Assembly: GCA_023255165.1 (NCBI GenBank)
Contig: JALRJD010000281.1
Coordinates: 1-16,460 of the forward strand
Direction: 5' to 3'
Source of the DNA: Porticoccaceae bacterium
GTDB lineage: Bacteria; Pseudomonadota; Gammaproteobacteria; Pseudomonadales; Porticoccaceae
Length of the DNA: 16,460 bases
A program made the translations under genes and the position numbers. Positions 6,467-14,382 of the stretch are shown here, one piece after another (position 1 is the stretch's first letter; every line of letters begins with the position of its first letter). Under the pieces are notes generated by a model, which saw only the letters and a list, made by a program, of their open reading frames with translations, ran no database searches and had not been told where the DNA came from.

Positions 6467-7327
6467 TTATACAGCCGCTGCGCCACTGACAATTTCTGAC
6501 AGCTCTTGGGTAATCGCTGCCTGGCGTGCCTTGTTATAAAGCAGTTGCAATTCATCTATCAGCTCACCGGCATTCTCGGTGGCATTTTTCATTGCGAGCA
6601 TTCTTGCTGCCTGCTCGCAGGCTTTATTTTCTACAACACCCTGATAAACCTGGGATTCGATATAGCGGATCAACAAGCCGTCGAGCAGTTCCTTGGCATC
6701 CGGCTCATAGATATAGTCCCAGTGGTGCTTGAGGCTGCTGTCGTCAGCTGGTTGCAGTGGCAACAGCTGCTCGACCGTTGGGGTCTGCGTCATGGTGTTG
6801 ACAAATTCATTGTTGACCACGTAGAGCTTGTCGATACGACCCTCATCGTAGGCGTCCAACATCACCTTGACGCCGCCGATAAGATCTTCAGCGCTGGGTT
6901 CGTCACCCACATCCTTGACCGCGGCAACAATATTGCCGCCCACAGAACCAAAAAATCCTGCCGCTTTATTGCCGACCACACAGATATCAATTTCAACACC
7001 CTGGTCCGACCACACTTTCATGGACTTGAGTGCAGCTTTGAACAGGTTGATGTTCAAGCCACCGCAGAGACCACGATCGGTGGAGACAACTACATAGGCG
7101 ACGCGCTTAACCTCGCGCTGCTCCAGATACTGGTGTTTGTATTCGGAGACGGCGCTGGCGATATGGCTGACCACGTCGCGGATACGCTGGGCGTAGGGCT
7201 TGCCCAGAGCCATACGATCCTGGGCGCGTCGCATTTTGCTCGCCGCCACCATTTCCATGGCGCTGGTGATCTTCTGCGTGCTGCCAATACTAGCAATTTT
7301 GGTTTTGACTTCTTTTCCGATTGCCAT
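6467..7327 (-). CDS. atpG: ATP synthase F1 gamma subunit (central rotor shaft)
   Basis: Gamma is the rotating shaft that couples the c-ring to the catalytic alpha/beta hexamer. The 286 residues compare with 287 in E. coli. The N-terminal helix has the conserved IASIGSTQKITSAMEMVAAS stretch, followed by KMRRAQ. The middle Rossmann-like part contains TDRGLCGGLN, and the C-terminal helix contains MKNATENAGELIDELQLLYN and RQAAITQELSEIVSGAAA, the expected family ending. No insertions or missing blocks are seen. It lies 27 bp after atpA; the Shine-Dalgarno is weak (AGG about 11 bases upstream), as expected for a single-copy subunit. Confidence 0.98.
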   Translation of the reverse strand: MAIGKEVKTKIASIGSTQKITSAMEMVAASKMRRAQDRMALGKPYAQRIRDVVSHIASAVSEYKHQYLEQREVKRVAYVVVSTDRGLCGGLNINLFKAALKSMKVWSDQGVEIDICVVGNKAAGFFGSVGGNIVAAVKDVGDEPSAEDLIGGVKVMLDAYDEGRIDKLYVVNNEFVNTMTQTPTVEQLLPLQPADDSSLKHHWDYIYEPDAKELLDGLLIRYIESQVYQGVVENKACEQAARMLAMKNATENAGELIDELQLLYNKARQAAITQELSEIVSGAAAV

Positions 7328-7354
7328 GTCTTATGCCTGTCTGATTACAGTAAC

Positions 7355-8899
7355 TTACCAGGTTTGTGTCGCAACAAACTTGTCCAGCGCAGCTTTGAAA
7401 CCAGCCGCGATGTCGTCGTTGTAATCGCCCGATGCATTAATTTGACTCATCAGATCGCCGTGCTCAGCTTTCATATAAGAGAGCAGGGCCGCTTCAAAAT
7501 CACCGATTTTGCTAACTTCAACCTGTTTCAGGAAGCCGTTGTCTGCCGCGTAAACCATCACACCCATCTCGGCGATGCTCTGCGGAGAGTACTGCTTCTG
7601 CTTCATCAATTCGGTCACTCGCTCACCGTGATCAAGCTGGGCTTTAGTCGCGTCATCGAGATCAGAGGCAAACTGCGAGAAAGCCGCCAGTTCACGATAC
7701 TGCGCCAGTGCGGTACGGATACCACCGGAGAGTTTCTTGATGATCTTGGTCTGCGCGGCACCACCTACACGAGACACCGAAATACCGGCGTTCATTGCGG
7801 GGCGAATACCGGCGTTAAACATATCCGCTTCGAGGAAGATCTGACCGTCGGTAATCGAGATCACATTGGTCGGTACGAAAGCCGATACGTCACCAGCCTG
7901 AGTTTCAATCACAGGCAGTGCGGTCAATGAACCGGTCTTGCCTTTGACTTCACCGTTGGTGAACTTCTCGACGTAGTCCGCATTAACACGGGCTGCGCGC
8001 TCAAGCAGTCGGGAGTGCAAATAGAAGACGTCACCAGGATAGGCTTCACGGCCTGGGGGACGCTTCAACAACAATGAGATTTGACGGTAGGCCCAGGCCT
8101 GCTTGGTCAAGTCGTCATAGATAATCAGCGCGTCCTGACCGCGATCGCGGTAGTACTCACCCATTGAACAGCCGGCAAAGGGTGCCAGAAACTGCATCGC
8201 AGCAGGATCGGAAGCCGTTGCGGCAACTACCGTGGTGTGCTCCATGGCGCCGTGCTCTTCGAGCTTGCGCACCACAGCGGCAACCGATGCGGCCTTCTGA
8301 CCAACGGCAACATAGATACATTTAATGCCAGAGCCTTTCTGGTTGATGATCGCATCAACCGCAATAGCGGTCTTACCAATCTGACGGTCACCAATGATCA
8401 GTTCGCGCTGTCCGCGACCGATTGGCACCATGGCATCAATTGCTTTCAGACCGATCTGCACTGGCTGATCAACTGATTGACGCTCAATAACACCTGGTGC
8501 AACTTTTTCAATCGCATCGCTAAGCGCGGCGTTAACCGGGCCCTTGCCGTCGATTGGGTTGCCCAGCGCATCGACCACGCGGCCTTCCAGCTCGGGTCCA
8601 ACGGGAACTTCCAGAACACGCCCTGTGCAACGGGCTTTTTGTCCTTCGGCCAGTGCCTGGTAGTCACCCAGAACCACGGCGCCGACAGAGTCGCGCTCAA
8701 GGTTAAGTGCCATACCGTAGACACCGCCATCGAACTCGATCATTTCGCCGTACATCACGTCAGCCAGACCGTGAATACGAATGATACCGTCCGAAACGGA
8801 AACAATGGTGCCCTCATTTTGGGCTTCTGACGAAACATTAAGGTTGTCGATGCGACTCTTAATAATTTCGCTAATTTCTGATGGATTCAGTTGCTGCAT
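7355..8899 (-). CDS. atpA: ATP synthase F1 alpha subunit
   Basis: Alpha alternates with beta in the F1 head, binds nucleotide at non-catalytic sites and donates an arginine finger to beta. The 514 residues (E. coli 513) show the N-terminal MQQLNPSEISEIIKSRI, which binds delta, Walker A GDRQIGKT (170-177), Walker B LIIYDDLTKQ (258-267), GREAYPGDVFYLHSRLLERAAR (283-304) and the arginine finger R377 in SRVGGAAQTK. Everything expected is intact. The SD is GAGG, nine bases upstream of ATG, and the gap to atpH is 17 bp. Confidence 0.99.
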   Translation of the reverse strand: MQQLNPSEISEIIKSRIDNLNVSSEAQNEGTIVSVSDGIIRIHGLADVMYGEMIEFDGGVYGMALNLERDSVGAVVLGDYQALAEGQKARCTGRVLEVPVGPELEGRVVDALGNPIDGKGPVNAALSDAIEKVAPGVIERQSVDQPVQIGLKAIDAMVPIGRGQRELIIGDRQIGKTAIAVDAIINQKGSGIKCIYVAVGQKAASVAAVVRKLEEHGAMEHTTVVAATASDPAAMQFLAPFAGCSMGEYYRDRGQDALIIYDDLTKQAWAYRQISLLLKRPPGREAYPGDVFYLHSRLLERAARVNADYVEKFTNGEVKGKTGSLTALPVIETQAGDVSAFVPTNVISITDGQIFLEADMFNAGIRPAMNAGISVSRVGGAAQTKIIKKLSGGIRTALAQYRELAAFSQFASDLDDATKAQLDHGERVTELMKQKQYSPQSIAEMGVMVYAADNGFLKQVEVSKIGDFEAALLSYMKAEHGDLMSQINASGDYNDDIAAGFKAALDKFVATQTW

Positions 8900-8916
8900 G
8901 CTTAGGCCTCAAATCC

Positions 8917-9453
8917 TTAGGAGTGTAATGACTCGGCGAGTTTGGCCAAACGGCCACGAATGGACCCGTCAATAACGGTATCCCCGGCGCGTATAACCGC
9001 ACCACCCAGCAGACTCTTGTCCAAACGAACCTGCATATTTACTTTGCGTTGCAGTTTTGCGCTCAGCGCATCACTGAGTGTCTGCTGTTGGTCAGCATCG
9101 AGCTCAAGCGCGGCGGTCACTTCAACGTCAACCGCCTTTTCGCGGTTGGCTTTTAAAATATCAAACTGTTGCGAAATCTCGGGCAGTAACTGCAACCGGC
9201 GATTTTCGGACAGAACGGTTAAAAAGTTCTTGCCCTGAGCGCTGAGCGCGTCGCCACAGATGCCGATAAGCGCTGTTACCTGCTGATCCGCGGTGACACT
9301 TGGCGAGCTCAACAGCTGCACAACATTCGGCTGCTGCGCAACCGCCGCGGCAAGCGCCAGGCTTTGCGACCAGCTGGCCAGATCACCCGCGCTGTCGGCA
9401 AACTCGAAGGCCGCCTTTGCATAGGGTCGAGCCAATGTGCTCAATTCTGCCAT
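8917..9453 (-). CDS. atpH: ATP synthase F1 delta subunit
   Basis: Delta (the OSCP homologue) ties the top of the F1 head to the peripheral stalk formed by the b dimer. The 178 residues begin MAELSTLARPYAKAAFEFA, the family's standard N-terminal helix, and the C-terminal part has LLGGAVIRAGDTVIDGSIRG followed by a final helix ending AESLHS. The length matches the family. SD GAGG lies about six bases before the ATG, and there are 12 bp between it and the atpF stop. Confidence 0.97.
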   Translation of the reverse strand: MAELSTLARPYAKAAFEFADSAGDLASWSQSLALAAAVAQQPNVVQLLSSPSVTADQQVTALIGICGDALSAQGKNFLTVLSENRRLQLLPEISQQFDILKANREKAVDVEVTAALELDADQQQTLSDALSAKLQRKVNMQVRLDKSLLGGAVIRAGDTVIDGSIRGRLAKLAESLHS

Positions 9454-9465
9454 GATTAACCTCGG

Positions 9466-9936
9466 TTACAGCTGCGCTGCTAGTTTATCGACCAGCGCAC
9501 GGTTGGCCTTTTCATCGATGGAAGCTTCGAGCACTTTCTCAGCACCCGCCAGAGCCAAACCGGCCACAGCGGAACGCAGCTCTTCCTTGGCGCGATTGAT
9601 TTCCTGCTCAATCTCAGCTTCGGCAGCCACTTTAAGGCGGTCACCTTCGGCACGGGCCTGGGTTTTAGCTTCATCAACAATCTGGTTTGCGCGCTTGTTG
9701 GCCTGATCAATAATGCCCGCCGCTTCTTGCTTGGCTTCTTTCATTTGATCGGTGGCTTTGTTTTGCGCCAGCTCGAGATCGCGCAGAGCGCGATCCGCGG
9801 CATCAAGACCGTCGGCGATTTTCTTCTGTCGCTCTTCCATGGCTTCAATAATGACTGGCCAGACAAACTTCATGCAGAACCACACAAAGAATGCAAAGGT
9901 CACCATCTGACCAAAAAGCGTTAGATTAATATTCAC
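9466..9936 (-). CDS. atpF: ATP synthase Fo b subunit (peripheral stalk)
   Basis: Two copies of b form the stator stalk that holds F1 against rotation. The 156 residues have one N-terminal membrane helix (about 4-27, rich in Phe, Val and Leu with the typical VWFCMKFVWPVI) and then a long charged, Ala-rich amphipathic coil to the C terminus that binds delta. The start is GTG at 9934-9936; E. coli atpF also uses GTG. A nearby ATG at 9939-9941 is out of frame and stops after two codons. SD GAGGT (9943-9947) lies six bases upstream of GTG. The length equals the enteric protein. The upstream neighbour atpE ends 46 bp away. Confidence 0.98.
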   Translation of the reverse strand: MNINLTLFGQMVTFAFFVWFCMKFVWPVIIEAMEERQKKIADGLDAADRALRDLELAQNKATDQMKEAKQEAAGIIDQANKRANQIVDEAKTQARAEGDRLKVAAEAEIEQEINRAKEELRSAVAGLALAGAEKVLEASIDEKANRALVDKLAAQL

Positions 9937-9982
9937 GCCATTACCTCGTTAAACAATGGATTAAATTTCGCTAACCGATTTG

Positions 9983-10222
9983 TTACGCGCCAACACCTGG
10001 AGCAACAACAAAGATCAAGTACATCGCGATACCAACACCAATAATAGGCACAGCATCGATCAAACCGGCGAGCAGGAACATCTTGCCCTGCAGCATTGGA
10101 CCGAGCTCTGGTTGACGAGCTGTCGCTTCGATCAACTTTCCGCCCAACAAACCCATACCAACGGCCGCTCCCAACGCGCCCAAACCAAGCATAATTGCCG
10201 CAGCAATGATCACTAGTTCCAT
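9983..10222 (-). CDS. atpE: ATP synthase Fo c subunit (rotor ring proteolipid)
   Basis: Several copies of c form the membrane ring whose protonation drives rotation. The 79 residues fold as a helical hairpin: helix 1 (about 3-30) with the Gly-rich GLGALGAAVGMGLLGG stretch, a polar loop ARQPE (35-39) that contacts gamma and epsilon, and helix 2 with the ion-binding Asp56 in GLIDAVPIIGVG. An Asp with no accompanying Gln/Ser/Thr sodium ligands points to proton rather than sodium coupling. The SD AGGAGT (10228-10233), five bases from the ATG, is the strongest in the operon, fitting the need for about ten copies. Confidence 0.98.
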   Translation of the reverse strand: MELVIIAAAIMLGLGALGAAVGMGLLGGKLIEATARQPELGPMLQGKMFLLAGLIDAVPIIGVGIAMYLIFVVAPGVGA

Positions 10223-10227
10223 CGTAG

Positions 10228-10233
10228 ACTCCT
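10228..10233 (-). promoter_or_regulatory. Strong Shine-Dalgarno of atpE
   Basis: AGGAGT on the minus strand sits five bases before the atpE ATG. It is the closest match to the anti-Shine-Dalgarno among the atp genes here and agrees with the high copy number of the c subunit relative to its neighbours in the same transcript. Confidence 0.8.
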
Positions 10234-10263
10234 GACTTCAGTCATTAAAAATTAACAGTAAGA

Positions 10264-11286
10264 TTAGTGGTCTTCATGCGCCATGCTTAAATAGACGACA
10301 GTGAGAACCATGAAAATAAATGCTTGCAGGGTAATGACCAGAATATGGAATACCGCCCAGCCCCATTGCATTAACCCTCCACCCAGAGCAAACACACCGC
10401 CGCCGATCGCCATAAAGGCCATCGACAACAATACTGTTTTACCCGTAGATACTTTCCCTTTGAGATTTAACCAACATACGCCGCAGACCAGTACAAAGAT
10501 GACTAGCCAGAAGTAGGCGCTGGTGTGCTCGCCAAAGAGTTGTGCATGCAGACCGCCGGAAACCAGTCCAGCCCCTGCGCCCGCCGCAAACATGGTTGCG
10601 ATCAGGATAAAGATCATCTCACCGGCATACATATTGCCGAACAGTCGTAAACCGAGAGAGAACGGCTTGGCCAACAGACCAACCGTCTCCATAAACAGGT
10701 TTACCGGAATAAAGCCCCAGTGATTAAACGGGTGCATGGTGAGTTCTTTGATAAAGCCGGTGCCCTTGATCTTGAACGAGTAGTAGAGCATCAGGATAAA
10801 TACGCCGAGCGCCATGCCCAGAGTGACATTGGGATCGGTCGAGGGGACGATTTTTTGGTAGTGCACGCCAGTCAGGGCCAGCAGTGATGGAATCAGATCC
10901 ACTGGTAGCAGGTCCATCAGGTTCATCAGGAAAATCCAGACAAAGATTGTCAGTGCCAGCGGAGCTACCATTTTATTGCGCCCATGGAAGCTGTCTTTGA
11001 CGGCGCCATCGATAAACTCGACGATCATCTCAACAAAGTTTAACCAACCTGCGGGAACGCCGGTGTGCGCCTTCTTTGCGGCACGCAGAAACATCCAGCA
11101 AAACAGCGAGCCCAGACCAATCGACCAGGCCATGGAGTCCACATGGATTGCCCAAAAACCCATATCCGCCGCTTCCTGGGAGCTGTGAGCAAAACCCCAA
11201 CCGTGATCGGGATGCTTGCCGTAGACCAGATTCTGTAAGTGGTGCTGAATATACTCAGTAGTGCTTGCGGGGTTTTCGCCGGCCAT
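10264..11286 (-). CDS. atpB: ATP synthase Fo a subunit, with an unusual inserted segment
   Basis: Subunit a forms the two proton half-channels against the c-ring. Key residues are present: SLGLRLFGNMYAGE holds the essential arginine (R214, E. coli R210) and E223; WAVFHILVITLQAF holds H314 and Q321 (E. coli H245 and Q252); the C terminus VYLSMAHEDH is normal. The N-terminal YIQHHLQNLVYG is typical of Pseudomonas-like proteins. The protein is 340 residues long, against 271 in E. coli and about 289 in Pseudomonas. The excess lies between the last two conserved helices (about 232-306) and contains two extra hydrophobic segments (about 257-273 and 284-304) joined by a Lys-rich loop. The frame is open throughout and both flanks are conserved, so this is not a frameshift. 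SD GAGAG is weak; a 77-bp gap separates it from atpI. Confidence 0.97.
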   Translation of the reverse strand: MAGENPASTTEYIQHHLQNLVYGKHPDHGWGFAHSSQEAADMGFWAIHVDSMAWSIGLGSLFCWMFLRAAKKAHTGVPAGWLNFVEMIVEFIDGAVKDSFHGRNKMVAPLALTIFVWIFLMNLMDLLPVDLIPSLLALTGVHYQKIVPSTDPNVTLGMALGVFILMLYYSFKIKGTGFIKELTMHPFNHWGFIPVNLFMETVGLLAKPFSLGLRLFGNMYAGEMIFILIATMFAAGAGAGLVSGGLHAQLFGEHTSAYFWLVIFVLVCGVCWLNLKGKVSTGKTVLLSMAFMAIGGGVFALGGGLMQWGWAVFHILVITLQAFIFMVLTVVYLSMAHEDH

Positions 11287-11363
11287 CTGTGTCTCTCAAC
11301 TGGTGCTTAACTGATTAATGCTCTTTTGCTAGCAGAGCGTTATTTTATGTAGCCAGGGCTTGT

Positions 11364-11750
11364 CTATTTGGACTGTAACTCTTTAAACAACAACAAACAC
11401 TGGACCAAAATCATTGTTACAAATGAGCCAAACAGGGCGCCAACATTCAGCGGGCTGACCATCAAAAAAGTGGTGACAAAAAGCACCGCCGTTAAAACAA
11501 TCTTGCCTGTCTCTCCCCAGTACATTGCTCGCACAATGGACTGCACACGTCTGGCTCCTGAAAATCGGAATGCCTGCCTGACAAACCAGCGCTGCGGACA
11601 GATCTGAATCAGACCGCCAAGCAGAACCGAATAGGCCGGCACTGTTTCCCACAACATCAGCAGTACTGAAACGGCGAGCAGTAGAGCCAACTGATAGATT
11701 GCGACTCTTTTTGCTGCCCTGGCTGTTGGAAGCGAAATGGTCGTCATCAT
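11364..11750 (-). CDS. atpI: ATP synthase subunit I (Fo assembly helper)
   Basis: AtpI is a small membrane protein at the head of the atp operon, thought to help c-ring assembly or magnesium supply; it is not part of the finished enzyme. The 128 residues contain four hydrophobic segments at about 16-34, 38-50, 80-97 and 101-122, with a basic loop RRVQSIVRAMYWGETGK before the third, which is typical of the family. Identity rests on position, size and topology rather than on catalytic motifs. Two ATG codons stand in tandem: AGAGGA touches the first (11748-11750), so the second (11745-11747) may be used more, removing one residue. Low, early translation is expected. Confidence 0.9.
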   Translation of the reverse strand: MMTTISLPTARAAKRVAIYQLALLLAVSVLLMLWETVPAYSVLLGGLIQICPQRWFVRQAFRFSGARRVQSIVRAMYWGETGKIVLTAVLFVTTFLMVSPLNVGALFGSFVTMILVQCLLLFKELQSK

Positions 11751-11856
11751 TCCTCTGCGAGAACTGCCTTAATGGCCATCTCGTTTGGCCTTGGCGACAT
11801 ACCGGTCGCATATAACACTGGCTGGCAAGTCTGGAGCCCATCTTCGACGGCTGCGC

Positions 11857-11885
11857 ATTATAGGTATAGTGATACCGATATTCAA
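11857..11885 (-). promoter_or_regulatory. Main promoter of the atp operon
   Basis: On the minus strand TTGAAT (11880-11885) and a perfect TATAAT (11857-11862) are separated by the optimal 17 bases. Transcription would begin near 11850, giving an untranslated leader of about 100 bases before atpI. The spacer contains an inverted repeat (11863-11876). No other strong promoter is seen in the 204-bp gap between parB and atpI. Confidence 0.75.
11860..11879. repeat. Inverted repeat inside the atp promoter spacer
   Basis: GGTAT and ATACC (11863-11867 and 11872-11876) flank a four-base centre. With one mismatch on each side the symmetry extends to a TATnGGTAT / ATACCnATA arrangement. It fills the space between the -35 and -10 boxes, which is where a repressor or a MerR-type distorting activator would sit. 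No regulator is identified in the window. Confidence 0.45.
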
Positions 11886-11954
11886 CACGGGATCGACCCT
11901 GAATGGTCGAAATTTTTCAGGTTGATATGGTTCGTCAGGTAGTCGGTTAGAAGG

Positions 11955-12899
11955 TTATTTAAGATGGGCGAGAATACCGTCCAACTCATCGACGCTGTTG
12001 TACTTAAACACCAGTTTGCCAGCGCCTTTGGCACTGTGTTGAATAGTGACCGGAACACCAAGCTTTTCCGAGAGCTCATTTTCCAGATGCTTGATATCCG
12101 GGCTGGTTTGGGCAACAGAGCCGGATGAGGGCTTGATGGAGTCTCCAGCCTGAAGTTTCTTCACCAGCACTTCAGTTTGGCGCACAGTCATGTTGGTGCC
12201 CGCCACTGTGCGCGCGGCTTTGACCTGCACTGAGCCTTCCAGCGCCAGCAGACATTTGGCGTGGCCGAGTTCAAGATCGCCGCGCTCAAGCATCTTTTGT
12301 ACTTCAATTTGAAGACTGGTCAAGCGCATCAGATTGGTCACTGCGGAACGCGACTTGCCGACCGCGTCGGCGACCTGTTGCTGGGTCAGGCCAAACTCCT
12401 GCTGCAATCGCTGCAGGGCGAGGCTCTCCTCCATAGCGTTAAGGTCTTCACGCTGAATATTTTCGATCAGTGCCATGGCGATAGCGGCTTCGTCGGACAC
12501 CTCGCGGACGATTACCGGCACGGTATCCAAACCAGCCTGCTGAGCGGCGCGCCAACGACGTTCGCCAGCAATAATTTCATAGAGCTCAGCGTCAACCCGA
12601 CGCACCACCAATGGCTGCATCACGCCCTGGGTGCGAATCGAGCTGGCCAACTCTTCGAGAGCCTCGGGGTTGATATCCCGACGCGGCTGATACTTGCCGC
12701 GCTGCAGTTGCTCAACAGGCAGTTGCCGCAGGTGGCCGTCCGCTGTTAATGGCGTCGACACCTTTTCAGATCCGGCACTAAGTTCTTCGCCAAACTTTTC
12801 GCCAAGCTCTTCGCTAAGGTCCGCATCAAATTCCGGGCTGTCGGTCAGTCCCAGCAGGGCATCCAGACCTTTACCCAAACTCTGTCGTTTTGTCGCCAT
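11955..12899 (-). CDS. parB: Chromosome-partitioning protein ParB (CTP-dependent parS-binding clamp)
   Basis: ParB binds parS sites near the origin, spreads as a CTP-gated DNA clamp and stimulates ParA, so that new origins are moved apart. The 314 residues begin MATKRQSLGKGLDALLG, the ParA-contacting N-terminal motif of chromosomal ParBs. An acidic linker (about 20-47) follows, then YQPRRDI (70-76), the CTP-binding GERRWRA (112-118), ENIQREDLN (147-155), a helix-turn-helix around 165-195 (LTQQQVADAVGKSRSAVTN) and a C-terminal dimerisation domain ending LDGILAHLK. It starts three bases after the parA stop, with AGGA inside the parA end, so the two are translationally linked. No parS copy was seen in the window. 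Confidence 0.97.
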   Translation of the reverse strand: MATKRQSLGKGLDALLGLTDSPEFDADLSEELGEKFGEELSAGSEKVSTPLTADGHLRQLPVEQLQRGKYQPRRDINPEALEELASSIRTQGVMQPLVVRRVDAELYEIIAGERRWRAAQQAGLDTVPVIVREVSDEAAIAMALIENIQREDLNAMEESLALQRLQQEFGLTQQQVADAVGKSRSAVTNLMRLTSLQIEVQKMLERGDLELGHAKCLLALEGSVQVKAARTVAGTNMTVRQTEVLVKKLQAGDSIKPSSGSVAQTSPDIKHLENELSEKLGVPVTIQHSAKGAGKLVFKYNSVDELDGILAHLK

Positions 12900-12902
12900 A
12901 TC

Positions 12903-13703
12903 TTATTGTCCTGCGATTTCCGGTTGCTGCTCTGTCTGCGCTTTGGCCTGGCGGAGAATTTCCCCGGCGAGAGCCAAATAGGCCAGCGAGCCTTTTGAGT
13001 TTCGATCGTAGGCCAGGGCGGGCAGCCCATGGCTGGGCGCCTCCGCAAGACGGACATTGCGCGGGATACTGACCCGGTAGACACGACTGCCAAAGTATTT
13101 GCGCAACTGTGCCGATACTGCGTTAGTCAGGCTGTTGCGTGGATCATACATGGTGCGCAAGATGCCTTCGATGCGCAGTTGCGGGTTGATCAACTTGGCG
13201 ATCTGTTTAATTGTGTTATTCAGCGCTGACAATCCTTCAAGTGCATAGTATTCGCACTGCATGGGGATAATTACGCTATTGCTGGCAACCAGCGCATTAA
13301 CAGTCAGCATATTTAGTGATGGCGGGCAGTCGATAATCACATAATCATAGTTGCTGGCAACGCGCTTGAGCGCATGCCGCAGTCGCGTCTCGCGACCAAT
13401 CTCCTGCATTAACTCCACTTCCGCAGCAACCAGGTCACCGTTGGAGGGAAGCAAATGAATTTTTGCTTTGGGGCAGGGCACAATGGCGTCTTCGATTTTT
13501 ACTTTTTCTGTGAGCACATGGTAAACGCTGGTTTTACATTTGTGTTTATCGACACCAACACCCATGGTGGCATTACCTTGCGGGTCGAGATCAACCAGTA
13601 AAACGCGCTGTTTGTAAGCGGCCAGTGATGCGGCCAGATTGACGCTGGTTGTGGTTTTACCAACACCGCCTTTCTGGTTGGCTATGGAGATTATTCGAGG
13701 CAC
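12903..13703 (-). CDS. parA: Chromosome-partitioning ATPase ParA (Soj)
   Basis: ParA dimerises on DNA with ATP and forms the gradient along which ParB-parS complexes move. The 266 residues start with MPRIISIANQ and the deviant Walker A box KGGVGKTT (11-18), followed by DLDPQGN (38-44, Walker A') and IIDCPPSL (123-130, Walker B). No N-terminal DNA-binding extension is present, so this is the chromosomal Soj type rather than a plasmid ParA. The start is GTG at 13701-13703, with AAAGGG (13711-13716) seven bases upstream; no ATG lies nearby in frame. It follows rsmG after 28 bp and leads into parB. Confidence 0.97.
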   Translation of the reverse strand: MPRIISIANQKGGVGKTTTSVNLAASLAAYKQRVLLVDLDPQGNATMGVGVDKHKCKTSVYHVLTEKVKIEDAIVPCPKAKIHLLPSNGDLVAAEVELMQEIGRETRLRHALKRVASNYDYVIIDCPPSLNMLTVNALVASNSVIIPMQCEYYALEGLSALNNTIKQIAKLINPQLRIEGILRTMYDPRNSLTNAVSAQLRKYFGSRVYRVSIPRNVRLAEAPSHGLPALAYDRNSKGSLAYLALAGEILRQAKAQTEQQPEIAGQ

Positions 13704-13731
13704 TTAATTACCCTTTACCCTGTTTACTGTG

Positions 13732-14382
13732 TTAATCGCATTGGCCGATAACAATCAAATGGCGCTCGGCATCGACACCTGGAACCTGCAATGGGTGAGA
13801 TGCGTTGACCTTATAGCCTTTCATCACCTCGCTCAACTCCGATTGCGGGAATTTTCCTTTCATAGCCAGAAAGCAGCCATTTTCTCCGAGCAGATGGCGA
13901 CACTTGGCGACCATATCCGCTACCGAGGTAAAAGCGCGACTCAACACTGCATCATAGGGGTTCTCCGGATGATAGAGCTCAACCCGGGACTGCACTTCGC
14001 GCAGATTATTCAAGCCCAATTCACATCGCGCCTGAAAAAGAAAGCGGGTTTTCTTGCCGTTGCTATCGAGCAGGGTAAACGAGCGATCGGGACACATAAT
14101 CGCCAGCGGAATGCCCGGCAGGCCAGCGCCGGTACCCACATCAATCAAGCGCTCGCCGGTCAGAAACGGGAAAACCGCAAGACTGTCGAGCAGATGCAGA
14201 GCAACCATCTGTTCGGGGTCGCGAATCGCGGTGAGGTTGTAGGCCTTATTCCAGGTAATCAGCAAGCGCAGGTAGGCGATCAGCTGATCGCGCTGTTGCA
14301 CACTGCAATCGAGACCTATCTGTTGCATACCTGCTTTAAGAAGATCGGTTAACCGCGACGCGGTGCTCGGTTCATGCGGCAT
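13732..14382 (-). CDS. rsmG: 16S rRNA (guanine-527-N7)-methyltransferase
   Basis: RsmG (GidB) uses S-adenosylmethionine to methylate G527 of 16S rRNA; loss gives low-level streptomycin resistance in several bacteria. The 216 residues (E. coli 207) show LITWNKAYNLTAIRDPEQM (41-59), HLLDSL (63-68), the SAM-binding loop DVGTGAGLPGIP (81-92) and LLDSNGKKTRFL (104-115), then SRAF and a C-terminal DAERHLIVI. The start ATG at 14380-14382 lies inside the mnmG end (11-base overlap) and has no clear Shine-Dalgarno, so its translation probably depends on ribosomes finishing mnmG. A run of slippery A tracts in mnmG just upstream may affect this coupling. Confidence 0.97.
   Translation of the reverse strand: MPHEPSTASRLTDLLKAGMQQIGLDCSVQQRDQLIAYLRLLITWNKAYNLTAIRDPEQMVALHLLDSLAVFPFLTGERLIDVGTGAGLPGIPLAIMCPDRSFTLLDSNGKKTRFLFQARCELGLNNLREVQSRVELYHPENPYDAVLSRAFTSVADMVAKCRHLLGENGCFLAMKGKFPQSELSEVMKGYKVNASHPLQVPGVDAERHLIVIGQCD

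Noticed and set aside
6506..7930. A 474-codon open frame on the plus strand opposite atpG and atpA
   Set aside because: It lies fully antisense to two highly conserved genes. It has no recognisable domain and no independent promoter or ribosome site that I can see. Codon bias on the coding strand is enough to explain the open frame.
11305..11345. Weak hairpin (GCTCT/AGAGC) between atpI and atpB
   Set aside because: Five pairs with a long loop and no T run; not enough to call a terminator or attenuator.
11893..11917. Hairpin TCGACC-ctgaat-GGTCGA followed by five T on the plus strand, in the parB-atpI gap
   Set aside because: It has the form of a weak plus-strand terminator, but no plus-strand gene leads into it. 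On the minus strand, where it would follow the atp promoter direction, it is not followed by T and lies upstream of the -35 box. The stem is only six pairs.
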